From contig JALHDI010000105.1 of NCBI GenBank assembly GCA_022839045.1, positions 1-21,666 on the forward strand: a stretch of DNA of 21,666 nucleotides. Reading direction: 5' to 3'. The position numbers were made by a program, and so were the translations under genes. Within the stretch, counting starts at the first letter, position 1, and each line of letters begins with the position of its first letter. The notes below the pieces were generated by a model. It was not told where the DNA came from. It worked only from the letters and a program-made list of their open reading frames with translations, and searched no databases. The DNA comes from Sporomusaceae bacterium. Lineage in GTDB: Bacteria > Bacillota_C > Negativicutes > Sporomusales_B > UBA7701. Of this stretch, positions 1-8,574 are shown in pieces.

Positions 1-1
1 C

Positions 2-421
2 CTTTTCGTCCGGCCCGACAATTTCGTCGGCGGCGTCGATGCGGTCCGCCAGCGCCTCGACGGCCTCGGTCTGGAGCGCGGGGCGGCCGTGTTCCGGGCC
101 GACGGCTTCGACGGCGCGAGGCAGAAGCGCGCGATGCGGCTGTGGGACACCGCGGCGCTGATCGAGTCCTACCGGCGGGAGACCGCGCGGCTCGAGGCAT
201 GGGCGGGCAGGGCCGATGGCCTGCCGCTCGACGTCGCGGCCCGCGACAGCTTCGTTCTCGGCGGCAGCGGCATCCGCAGGATCGTCTTCGACCCGATGCT
301 GCCCGCGCCGCTGGTGGCCGAGGCGGAGCGCCGCGCCTTCATCGACGCCGTGATTCGCTTCGACGACCTCGGCCGCCGGATATGGACGCGATTCCTCGGA
401 ACGGTCCAGAACGGCTCGTAG
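2..421 (+). CDS. PaaX-family transcriptional regulator, C-terminal part (truncated by window edge)
   Basis: The frame is open from base 2 and ends at TAG 419-421, so the N-terminal half lies outside the window. The readable ~139 residues show the pattern of the PaaX C-terminal domain: a RLWD segment, an 'LIESYRRETARLEAW' helix, then 'IRRIVFDPMLPAPLVAEA' and a closing FDDLGRRIW helix. PaaX-type proteins repress phenylacetate or aromatic catabolism genes and respond to CoA thioesters; that role is family knowledge and the ligand here is unknown. The helix-turn-helix would be in the missing part. The gene converges on the cytochrome fragment with a 39-bp gap. Composition and protein style fit an alphaproteobacterium rather than the Firmicute-like remainder, so it probably belongs to a different source molecule. 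Confidence 0.6.
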   Translation, partial: LFVRPDNFVGGVDAVRQRLDGLGLERGAAVFRADGFDGARQKRAMRLWDTAALIESYRRETARLEAWAGRADGLPLDVAARDSFVLGGSGIRRIVFDPMLPAPLVAEAERRAFIDAVIRFDDLGRRIWTRFLGTVQNGS

Positions 422-460
422 CGGGAGCTGCCCGGCCGGAGATATGCCCCTGCGGGCCGT

Positions 461-655
461 TCACTCGGCAGCCGTCGCCCCGATCAGCTCGCCCACCGCC
501 GCATTGTAGGGACCGTACATGAAGTTGACCTTGTCGTGCTCGCGGCGGATGTCCTCCGGCCAGGTCGACTTGATGTAGGAGAGGATCGCCACGAGCTGCG
601 TATCGGAGACCGTGTCGCGGAAGCTCGGCATCCGCTCCGGGTCGACGGGCGTGCA
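461..655 (-). CDS. Class I c-type cytochrome, C-terminal fragment (cut at chimeric join)
   Basis: Reading leftwards to a stop at 461-463, about 55-60 residues resemble the end of a small mono-haem cytochrome c. The motif ERMPSF carries the likely axial methionine. It is followed by the amphipathic C-terminal helix 'LVAILSYIKSTWPEDIR', typical of this family. The CXXCH haem-binding motif should lie upstream but is absent, because the homology ends around 640-655, where the sequence turns into a glucanotransferase gene on the other strand. The long minus-strand open frame continuing to 2269 is therefore mostly a shadow. The protein would be periplasmic or membrane-associated and act in electron transfer. 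It converges with the PaaX-like gene. Confidence 0.55.
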   Translation of the reverse strand, partial: CTPVDPERMPSFRDTVSDTQLVAILSYIKSTWPEDIRREHDKVNFMYGPYNAAVGELIGATAAE

Positions 656-662
656 GTTCGCC
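640..662. other. Probable chimeric junction between unrelated sequences
   Basis: To the left, protein-like sequence reads on the minus strand (cytochrome c tail). From about 656 onward, protein-like sequence reads on the plus strand (GH13/GH77 enzyme, from the HAVLRGGEW segment). Both genes are cut mid-domain at the same point, and the taxonomic style changes from proteobacterial to Firmicute. No transposon end, att-like repeat or tRNA is visible. An assembly or library join is the simplest explanation; a real recombination event is less likely. Confidence 0.6.
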
Positions 663-2248
663 ACCGCCACGCCGTCCTCCGCGGCGGCGAGTGGCTGCCC
701 CTCCACGCCGCGGGCGACGTCTACGGCTATATCCGCCGCATCGGCCGCGGCCGCGACGTCTTCGGCCGCCCGGAAAAACCCAACACCGCGGTCGTGCTCC
801 TTAACCGTTCGCACCACCAGCCCGTCCGCCTCGACCTCGACATCGGCGACTACGCCGACGGCGAACTCTACAACGCCCTCGCCGGCTACCAGCCCGTCGG
901 CGTGCGCGACGGCAAACTCAGCCTCGCCCTCGGGCCGCTGTCCGGCGCCCTCCTCCTCAAACGCCGCGAAGACCCGCCCGCGTTCGCGCGGGCCGCCGGC
1001 GTCCTCCTCCATCCCACCTCGCTGCCGGGCGGCGACCTCGGGCCGTCCGCCTACCGCTTCGTCGACTGGCTGGCCGCCGCCGGCCAGAAATGGTGGCAAA
1101 TACTGCCCTTGAACCCGCCCGGCTGGGGCGGCTCCCCCTACCAGAGCGCCTCGGCCTTCGCCGGCAACCCCGGCCTCATCTCGCCGGCGATAGCCGTCGA
1201 CGAGGCGGGCTACCCCGCCTTCCTGGCCGAAAACGCCCTGTGGCTCGACAACTACGCCCTCTACGCCGCCCTCAAGGGCCGCTTCGGCGGCCTGCCCTGG
1301 ACGGAGTGGGAGGCGGGCGCGGCCGAGCGCTACGGTCCGCTGCTTACAGGCGACATCGAACGCATCCGCCGCGAACAGTACGCCTTCTTCGCCCAGTGGC
1401 GCGCCCTCAAGGACTACGCCAACGCCAAAGGCGTCAGGATCATCGGCGACCTGCCCATCTTCGTCGCCGCCGACTCGGCCGACGTGTGGGCCAACCGGCA
1501 CATCTTCCGCCTCGACGCCGCCGGCCGGCCGCTGGCCGTCGCCGGCGTCCCCCCCGACTACTTCAGCGCCACCGGCCAGCTGTGGGGCAACCCCCTCTAC
1601 GACTGGGACGCCATGGCCGCCGACGGCTATCGCTGGTGGCGGGAGCGGCTCGCCCAGGCCTTCAGGCTGGCCGACGCCGTCCGCATCGACCACTTCCGCG
1701 GCTTCGAGGCCTTCTGGGCCGTGCCGTACGGCGAGGCGACCGCCGAGCGGGGCGAATGGGTCAAGGGCCCTGGCGCGCCCTTCTTCGCCGCCATGGAAAA
1801 GCACTTCGGCCGCCTGCCGGTCATCGCCGAAGACCTCGGCGTCATCACCCCGGCCGTCGAGAGCCTGCGCGACCGGTTCGCCCTCGCCGGCATGAAGATC
1901 CTCCAGTTCGCCCTGGAAGGCGGCGACTGGCCGGACGGCGAGGACAACGCCGTCGTCTACACCGGCACCCACGACAACGACACCATCCTCGGCTGGCACC
2001 GCAAGCGGACGGGCGACGGCGCCGCGGGCGGCGCCGTCTGCTGGCGGTACATCGAAACAGCCTACGAAGCGGCCGCCTGCCTGGCGATCATCCCCCTCCA
2101 GGATATTCTCGGCCTCGGCGGCGAGGCGCGGATGAACACCCCCGGCACGGTCGGCGGCGGCAACTGGGCGTGGCGCTGCCAAGAAGGCGACATAACGCCG
2201 GAAATCGCCGCCAAACTGGCCGCCCTGGCGGCAAAATATGGCCGGTAG
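656..2248 (+). CDS. malQ: GH13 C-terminal domain fused to GH77 4-alpha-glucanotransferase (5' truncated)
   Basis: The first ~105 readable residues look like the C-terminal beta domain of a GH13 amylase/neopullulanase: HAVLRGGEWLPL, GDVYGYIRR, then 'TAVVLLNRS'. They run directly into a GH77 amylomaltase domain beginning AGVLLHPTSLPG. GH77 landmarks are present: the nucleophile region VRIDHFRGFEAFW, the acid/base region VIAEDLGVITPAV, the THDNDT segment, and PLQDILGLGGEARMN near the end. The enzyme transfers alpha-1,4-glucan segments in the cytoplasm during glycogen or maltodextrin turnover. The GH77 part is about 420 residues against roughly 500 in typical MalQ. Sequence seems missing after LISPAIAVDEAG and again between ILQFALEGG and PLQD. 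The catalytic GH13 barrel would lie upstream and is lost at the junction near 655. The stop is TAG 2246-2248, and a starch-binding gene follows. Confidence 0.85.
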   Translation, partial: VRHRHAVLRGGEWLPLHAAGDVYGYIRRIGRGRDVFGRPEKPNTAVVLLNRSHHQPVRLDLDIGDYADGELYNALAGYQPVGVRDGKLSLALGPLSGALLLKRREDPPAFARAAGVLLHPTSLPGGDLGPSAYRFVDWLAAAGQKWWQILPLNPPGWGGSPYQSASAFAGNPGLISPAIAVDEAGYPAFLAENALWLDNYALYAALKGRFGGLPWTEWEAGAAERYGPLLTGDIERIRREQYAFFAQWRALKDYANAKGVRIIGDLPIFVAADSADVWANRHIFRLDAAGRPLAVAGVPPDYFSATGQLWGNPLYDWDAMAADGYRWWRERLAQAFRLADAVRIDHFRGFEAFWAVPYGEATAERGEWVKGPGAPFFAAMEKHFGRLPVIAEDLGVITPAVESLRDRFALAGMKILQFALEGGDWPDGEDNAVVYTGTHDNDTILGWHRKRTGDGAAGGAVCWRYIETAYEAAACLAIIPLQDILGLGGEARMNTPGTVGGGNWAWRCQEGDITPEIAAKLAALAAKYGR

Positions 2249-2355
2249 CAATCGGCCGGCGATGGGCATACTAAATGTCAGAAGCCTGCAAGAGAGAAAT
2301 GCCAGGGAAAATGTACGCTAGTGCCAGACAATGCCAGAAGGGGAGGAAGACCGCC

Positions 2356-2673
2356 ATGACCCGCCATATCAACAGGAAATACGCCGCCAGCGGCCTTTTA
2401 GTGCGCCCCGCCTTCCCATCCAAAGGCGAAACCGTCCACGTCGTCTACAACGGCCTTCTCGCCAATAGCGGCGCGGATCGGCTGTATGTCCGCTTCGGTT
2501 TCGGCGACGCCTGGGAAGGAGCGCTCGATTACAAAATGGTGCGCACCGAAAATGGCTTTGCCGCCGCCGTTCCTGTGGCGGCGGCCGATTCGCTCAACCT
2601 CTGCTTTCACGACAGCGCCGGCCACTGGGACAACAACTCCGGCGCGAACTATGCGATCGAGGTTTCCCGGTGA
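2356..2673 (+). CDS. Stand-alone starch-binding module protein (CBM25/CBM53-like)
   Basis: A 105-residue protein consisting of essentially one carbohydrate-binding beta sandwich. Residues 27-37 read VHVVYNGLLAN, residues 41-60 include the strand of the type 'DRLYVRFGFG' followed by a W, and residues 79-99 contain LNLCFHDSAGHWDNNSG. This order (YNG-LL, FGxxxxW, FxDxxxxWDNNxGxxY) is characteristic of CBM25/53-type starch-binding modules. The ATG at 2356 is preferred because GGGAGGAAG lies at 2341-2349 at proper spacing; an upstream ATG at 2275 adds an unrelated tail without such a site. There is no signal peptide, so it probably acts in the cytoplasm on glycogen, perhaps tethering or assisting the glucanotransferase encoded 107 bp upstream; this is inference from proximity. 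It ends just before a strong terminator. Confidence 0.8.
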   Translation: MTRHINRKYAASGLLVRPAFPSKGETVHVVYNGLLANSGADRLYVRFGFGDAWEGALDYKMVRTENGFAAAVPVAAADSLNLCFHDSAGHWDNNSGANYAIEVSR

Positions 2674-2696
2674 CGCAGCTTTACCGGGACAAGGCG

Positions 2697-2729
2697 AAAA
2701 AGCTTCCGGATACTATCCGGAAGCTTTTT
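2697..2729. terminator. Bidirectional intrinsic terminator
   Basis: A perfect 11-bp stem AGCTTCCGGAT (2701-2711) and its complement (2715-2725) enclose the loop ACT, flanked by A4 on the left and T-rich sequence on the right. It sits between the convergent starch-binding gene and the cyclic-di-GMP gene and can serve both. Confidence 0.9.
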
Positions 2730-2779
2730 TATGGCTGGGGTGGGGGCCGGCGGGTTGGGGGGCTGATGCCTGGTGGCGG

Positions 2780-4726
<1,947 letters not shown>

Positions 4727-4803
4727 ATGAACCCCCTGCGTGCGGGATTAGCGTTTATGTAAATTTCCTTCGACATAAATCTACATTCTCCTGTTGCCGG
4801 CCC

Positions 4804-4835
4804 GGAAAACAGAACGGAGCGGCTTGGGCCGCCCC
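4804..4835 (-). terminator. Intrinsic terminator of the small-gene pair
   Basis: On the minus strand, GGGGCGGC pairs with GCCGCTCC (4835-4828 with 4823-4816, one G.T pair) around a 4-base loop, followed by the T-rich stretch GTTCTGTTTT. It lies 10 bp past the stop of the 36-codon gene. Confidence 0.6.
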
Positions 4836-4844
4836 GTGGAGAGA

Positions 4845-4955
4845 TCATTTGTCCTGGGGGGATTCTTTTTTCTGGGGGGATATTTCGCCGGCGAGTTCGG
4901 CGCGGCTGTTTTTGGCCTTGGCGTTCTGGCCGCCCGGCAGGTCTTTGAAGCCCAT
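4845..4955 (-). CDS. Small hydrophilic protein, 36 aa
   Basis: A 36-codon reading frame beginning MGFKDLPGGQNAKAKNSR and ending KKESPQDK. It is preceded by a strong ribosome-binding site, GGAGGTGAGAGT, directly upstream of the ATG at 4955. It is rich in K, N, Q, S and P, with no cysteine or hydrophobic segment, so it is probably soluble and largely disordered. It lies 51 bp downstream of another tiny gene with the same type of start and is followed by a terminator, which supports a real two-gene transcript. The composition is reminiscent of minor small acid-soluble spore proteins, but I cannot match it to a named family. Confidence rests on the start signal and context, not on homology. Confidence 0.5.
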   Translation of the reverse strand: MGFKDLPGGQNAKAKNSRAELAGEISPQKKESPQDK

Positions 4956-5006
4956 ACTCTCACCTCCGGCAATATAGTCTGTCCAAAATGCGCCCGGCAA
5001 CACGTT

Positions 5007-5141
5007 CTAGGAGCGTTTTTTGCCGTTTTTGCCCACCCCGTCTTTAAACTGGGCCGGTTCGGGGTTGCCGGCGCCGTAGCCTTCCTGCGCGTCGGCCCTG
5101 ACGGCCGCGGGGTCCTTTACCGGGTTGCGGGGTTTCACCAT
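5007..5141 (-). CDS. Small hydrophilic protein, 44 aa (minor spore-protein-like)
   Basis: A 44-codon frame starting MVKPRNPVKDPAAVRADAQ and ending GKNGKKRS, with AGGAGGTGGCGAA immediately before the ATG at 5141. A central EGYGAGN and the lysine-rich tail give it a loose resemblance to minor small acid-soluble spore proteins such as SspO (short, MVK start, GxGAG, KK-rich end); this is only an impression and needs a profile search. It is divergent from metF, whose promoter begins 50 bp away, and is followed by the 36-aa gene on the same strand. The function is unknown. A role in the spore would fit a sporulating host. Confidence 0.5.
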   Translation of the reverse strand: MVKPRNPVKDPAAVRADAQEGYGAGNPEPAQFKDGVGKNGKKRS

Positions 5142-5190
5142 TTCGCCACCTCCTCGGTTTTCCTGCCGGCGTTTTTTGGCGGGAAGCGTC

Positions 5191-5219
5191 TTGACAAACA
5201 CGCGGTCGCGGGTTATTAT
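5191..5219 (+). promoter_or_regulatory. Sigma-A-type promoter of metF
   Basis: A perfect -35 TTGACA (5191-5196), a 17-base spacer, and -10 TATTAT (5214-5219). Transcription would start near 5226, giving a leader of about 37 bases to the metF ATG at 5264. The leader is too short for an S-box or other methionine riboswitch. Confidence 0.85.
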
Positions 5220-5263
5220 TCCCCTATTACATATTTTTTTACTGGATGGACGGGGGTTGCACG

Positions 5264-6127
5264 ATGAAGATTCGCGAGCTATTTACCGGCAAGCCGGTTA
5301 TTTCGTTCGAGATTTTCCCGCCGAAGCCCGATTTCCCGCTCGATACCGTTTTCGCCACGCTGGAGGAGCTGAAGGGGCTGAATCCCGCCTATATCAGCGT
5401 GACCTACGGGGCGGGAGGGTCGAGCTCGGCGCGGTCGATCGAGATCGTCGACAAGGTCAAGAACCATTACGGCATGGAGACGGTGGCGCACCTGACGTGC
5501 GTGGGGGCGACCCCGGCGACGATCGACGCCGTCCTCGACCGCCTGCAGACGCTGGGGGTGGAGAACATCCTCGCGCTGCGCGGCGACCCGCCGGCGGGGG
5601 ACGGCGCGTTCGTGCCGCCCGCGGCCGGCTTTCCGTACGCCAAGGACCTCGTCAGGCACGTGCGGGGGCGCGGCTTTTTCAGCGTGGCGGCGGCGGCTTA
5701 CCCCGAAGGGCACCTGGAGTGCCGCGATATCGACCGGGATGTCGAGTATCTGCGGCTGAAGGTAGAACAGGGGGTTGACTTGCTCATCACCCAGCTGTTT
5801 TTCGATAATGCGACTTTTTACGGTTTCCTGGACAGGATCAGGGGGCGGGGGATCGCCTGCCCGGTGGCCGCGGGCATCATGCCGGTGCTGAGCGCGTCGC
5901 AGATAAAAAGGATAACGTCGCTGTGCGGCTCCGCCATCCCGGCGAAGCTGCAGGCGCTGATGGACAAATACGGCGGCGTGCCGGCCGATATGGAGAAGGC
6001 GGGCATCGAGTACGCGTCGGAGCAGATCGTCGACCTGCTGGCGAACAAGGTGGACGGCATCCATCTGTATACGATGAATAAGGCGAAGCAGACGAAGCAG
6101 ATCATGGCGAATATCGGCAGAGCATAG
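5264..6127 (+). CDS. metF: Methylenetetrahydrofolate reductase
   Basis: A 287-residue MetF/MTHFR TIM barrel. It reduces 5,10-methylene-THF to 5-methyl-THF, supplying methyl groups for methionine synthesis and, in acetogens, the methyl branch of the Wood-Ljungdahl pathway. Landmarks: SFEIFPPK near the N-terminus with the conserved glutamate, SVTYGAGGSSS, AHLTCVG, ILALRGDPP with the flavin-site aspartate, ITQLFFDN with the conserved glutamine, and AGIMPVLS. The ATG at 5264 gives the usual MKIRELF start with GGGGG at a good distance; the in-frame ATG at 5246 lacks a suitable site. It is monocistronic, with its own promoter and a strong terminator. No metV or Fd/NADH-linked partner gene is adjacent. 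Confidence 0.93.
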   Translation: MKIRELFTGKPVISFEIFPPKPDFPLDTVFATLEELKGLNPAYISVTYGAGGSSSARSIEIVDKVKNHYGMETVAHLTCVGATPATIDAVLDRLQTLGVENILALRGDPPAGDGAFVPPAAGFPYAKDLVRHVRGRGFFSVAAAAYPEGHLECRDIDRDVEYLRLKVEQGVDLLITQLFFDNATFYGFLDRIRGRGIACPVAAGIMPVLSASQIKRITSLCGSAIPAKLQALMDKYGGVPADMEKAGIEYASEQIVDLLANKVDGIHLYTMNKAKQTKQIMANIGRA

Positions 6128-6148
6128 TATTTGATGCGCCGAAACTAA

Positions 6149-6178
6149 AAAAGCTCCCGGAGCAATCCGGGAGCTTTT
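6149..6178 (+). terminator. metF intrinsic terminator
   Basis: A perfect 13-bp stem AAAAGCTCCCGGA / TCCGGGAGCTTTT around a GCAA loop, 21 bp after the metF stop. It marks the left border of the AT-rich island. Confidence 0.9.
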
Positions 6179-6340
6179 CGCTTTGTTATATGTGGTAAGA
6201 TAGACAGCATCAATAGTACTATCACGCACATGTCATTGTGCCATGTTCATAAAGGTAACATTTAAACCAGGAAGAGATTATCATCTTCAAAAACATGGCG
6301 GGACGAACAGCCTACAACCTGAATAGATTGTGGGCTGCTG

Positions 6341-6817
6341 TTGTTTCTAAAGGTTTTTAGCATTTCAAGAAGAAAATATCAATATATAGTAATAAATTAC
6401 AAAAGATTGGTTTTGAAATCTAAGGGACGTGACTGTGTGTTTAAATTAGGTTCTTACAAAAACGACGAATTGCAGAAGTTTCAATACTCTGGCCTATATG
6501 ATGTGGAGCAAAATAGTAACTATGAAAGGATTATAATTGGATTAGCGCAAGGACAATATTAACACAGTTTTAGAATTGGCGACGGTGCTTGACGATCCAT
6601 TCTATATTCTATATGTTCTACATACTCCACGTACTGGTAATGAACCGGGTAGATACCAGAGTGGGGCACTTACCTATGATCAAACCAGTTCGAATCTGTT
6701 ATTATTCCTGTTCCTCACGTACATAACTATAACGCTGAGTATGATATTTTTGAGGCTCAGCTCATCAATGAATTTGAATGGGAAATAACACCTTTACGGG
6801 ATGAGGATAAGCAATAG
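6341..6817 (+). pseudogene. Frameshifted uncharacterised gene
   Basis: Protein-like sequence passes through three frames in order. Up to about 6560 it reads RDCVFKLGSYKNDELQ, FQYSGLYDVEQ and ERIIIGLAQG. From about 6555 to 6690, in a second frame, it reads NTVLELATVLDDPFYILYVL, HTPRTGNEPGRYQS and ALTYDQ. From about 6690 to the TAG at 6815-6817, in a third frame, it reads NQFESVIIPVPHVHNYNAE, DIFEAQLINEFEWEITPL and RDEDKQ. Each segment ends in stops where the next takes over, as expected for two indels in one ancestral gene. The 'FYILYVLHTPR..EPGRYQS' part recalls small uncharacterised proteins found near polymorphic toxins, but I cannot name the family. The 5' end is uncertain. Confidence 0.55.
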
Positions 6818-6943
6818 TCGAATCGTCTCCGTGGCGGTTGTTGTTTCGCATAGACATCGTTTGTTGTTATTTGCGGAGAGTTTAATTGTGGTTAAAACAG
6901 GTGCTTCGTAATAGTAGATATCTGCGGAAGGGAGATATGAATC

Positions 6944-7726
6944 ATGTTTGTAATAGAAGTTGTCTTTAAACAGGCCCAAGTTCATGATACTGACCAAGTA
7001 CAGGAAATAATTCAGTTTTTATTGGGTGCATTACGCATGAATGGACAGGTTTTGGGGCGAGAATTCCCTGTGGCAATTGATGCGGACAGCTACCGTTCAT
7101 ATCTTCTCATACCTGAAGAGGATTCTCTGGATAAGAGCAGAGCAAACGTCTATGTATTGAAGTGGCTTACCAAATTGGACGATTTAAAAATTGAATACTC
7201 GTGGAAAGTATTGGGGATCGAGTCAGATGGTGATTCAGTGTGCAAATGTGTAAGACCGAAGTTTTATATGTTGTATACGACGTATATATCACTTGAGCCG
7301 CCTATTCGATGTGGGGACTGCTTTGAGAGTATTCCATTGTATCGATTACCTGTAACTTCGAGCGGTGAATACGTGGATATCATCACATGGGAAAGTGATT
7401 ATAAAGCATGTGATACCCTTCAAATGAACTGCGCAACAGGAGAACATTTTGGAACTCTTCAGATATCCAGACACAATAGCAGCTTATCGAAAAGAGGAAT
7501 AGATATTTGCAATCATATAACCGTGTCCACAGGAATACCGACATACTATTATTTGCTGAAATCCTCTGGGCGGGGAATGAAAGCAGAGCAAACTCGGAAA
7601 TGTCCATCTTGTGGCGGTGAATGGTTACTTCAAGAACCACTTCACGGATTGTTCGATTTCCGGTGTGACCAATGTAGGCTTTTGTCAAACGTTGCATGGT
7701 CGGTTCGTTCAAAAGGATTAAAATGA
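6944..7726 (+). CDS. DUF2310-family zinc-ribbon protein
   Basis: A 260-residue protein. The middle part (about residues 102-175: RPKFYMLYTTYISLEPPIRC, GDCFESIPLYRLP, then a WESDYKACDTLQMNC segment) and the C-terminal zinc ribbon (C220-x2-C223 ... C241-x2-C244, CPSCGGEWLL and FDFRCDQCRLLSN) are the pattern of DUF2310, annotated in databases as a Zn-ribbon, possibly nucleic-acid-binding family. The biochemical role is unknown. AAGGGAGAT precedes the ATG at 6944. The full length and undamaged motifs contrast with the broken neighbours, so this may be the only gene of the island still under selection. The remnant of a phosphatase-like gene starts 4 bp after its stop, suggesting a former operon. 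Confidence 0.8.
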   Translation: MFVIEVVFKQAQVHDTDQVQEIIQFLLGALRMNGQVLGREFPVAIDADSYRSYLLIPEEDSLDKSRANVYVLKWLTKLDDLKIEYSWKVLGIESDGDSVCKCVRPKFYMLYTTYISLEPPIRCGDCFESIPLYRLPVTSSGEYVDIITWESDYKACDTLQMNCATGEHFGTLQISRHNSSLSKRGIDICNHITVSTGIPTYYYLLKSSGRGMKAEQTRKCPSCGGEWLLQEPLHGLFDFRCDQCRLLSNVAWSVRSKGLK

Positions 7727-7729
7727 GTT

Positions 7730-7970
7730 ATGGAGGATAAGTACATTAAACTATTATTCATATGTAGGAACAAATGGCGAAGTTTAACCGCAGAGAAAAT
7801 ATTTTACGGTGTTAATGGCTATGAGGTGAGGTCAGGCACTGAAGATAAGGCACGTATTAAAGTAACAAATGGAGGCATATCGGTTGGGCGGTTATAATTT
7901 TTGTAAACTCCAGAAAGTTGCTGACCTATTATTATCTTAAGAAGTTCTATTTCCTGCTCTTCCAATAGGG
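7730..7970 (+). pseudogene. Low-molecular-weight tyrosine phosphatase-like gene, broken
   Basis: The frame from ATG 7730 gives 55 residues: KLLFICRNKWRSLTAEKIF, then GYEVRSGTEDKARIKVT. These match the start of a small LMW-PTP-like family whose members, from memory, read FxCSRNKWRSPTAE and RSAGT. Compared with that pattern one codon is missing in the catalytic C-x5-R loop (CRNKWRS rather than CSRNKWRS), and another in RSGT. The frame stops at 7895-7897, but a +1 frame continues the family pattern as IGWAVIIFV, so a frameshift has also occurred. The active-site loop is too short to be functional and the rest of the domain is lost. It starts 4 bp after DUF2310 on the same strand. Confidence 0.65.
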
Positions 7971-8000
7971 TTTCGTATTAGTCATTATTAGACCTACTTT

Positions 8001-8040
8001 CTTATGATAAGAGCAACCTCCTTATGATAAGAGCAACCTC
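8001..8040. repeat. Two perfect tandem copies of a 20-bp unit
   Basis: CTTATGATAAGAGCAACCTC occurs at 8001-8020 and again, with no gap, at 8021-8040. It lies in the AT-rich intergenic stretch between the phosphatase remnant and the minus-strand pseudogene and looks like recent slippage. Two units are not a CRISPR array. Confidence 0.9.
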
Positions 8041-8076
8041 CTTTGCTCATACCATGTGGTAGTTAGGTGTCCAGTG

Positions 8077-8574
8077 TCATTTCTGTTTCTCAAAACTTGA
8101 AAGAACATCAGTAAATTCGGACTTAAGACTTTCTGTAAAGTCCACAAATTCAGAAAGAGTAACGGGAAATCTAAAACCCGTATCATAGCCTGATTGGTTA
8201 AGGTATGCCATGTTAATCCATAATTCGATTTCTAATAAATCAACATCCGCATCTGAAATTTTTAAATGAAAAAATACCTCATAACTTGTATGCTCAAAGG
8301 GTTTGTACCTCTCCTCGAAAATACTCCTTTTGGTGTTATTCTTCATTGTGTTAATTATATGCTGAAAACCATCAATAATCTTTTTTATTTCCCACACAGT
8401 CAAACAAGTCCCGTTCTCTTGAAACCTATACCTATTTCCATTAACATCTAATAAAAAATCAAAAGGTATCCATCATTGGCTATCAGGTCTTTTGTCGGAA
8501 ATATCTACATAGTCATTAAAAACCAAATCTAATTGCCAGAATATATTTCGTTCGCGGTTATAAATTGTAGGAAT
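8077..8574 (-). pseudogene. Uncharacterised gene with in-frame TGA and no normal start codon
   Basis: Reading leftwards, a good site GGAGGTG (8587-8581) is followed at the right distance by ATT (8574-8572) instead of ATG. The frame then runs 'YNRERNIFWQLDLVFNDY' and VDISDKRPDSQ, meets TGA (8475-8473), and continues in the same frame as WIPFDFLLDVNGNRYRF, QENGTCLTVWEIKKII and on to the TGA at 8079-8077. Both sides of the internal stop are protein-like and contiguous, so one substitution probably created it. A TTG at 8403 could give a 108-residue fragment. The architecture (a WxxF start, 'LTVWEIKKIIDG', acidic C-terminus) is reminiscent of small immunity-type proteins, but I do not recognise the family. 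Confidence 0.5.

Noticed and set aside
656..2269. 602-codon minus-strand open frame opposite the glucanotransferase
   Set aside because: It is the GC-rich antisense shadow of the GH77 gene; only its last ~55 codons (461-655) are protein-like, as a cytochrome tail.
4727..4774. Possible small frame MSKEIYINANPARRG just before the PAS-GGDEF gene, analogous to the kinase leader ORF
   Set aside because: Its AGGAG is too far from the ATG, and after about 17 codons it becomes a shadow of the PAS gene; not enough to call.
8001..8040. Possible CRISPR seed
   Set aside because: Only two units, directly abutting with no spacer, and no cas genes in the window.
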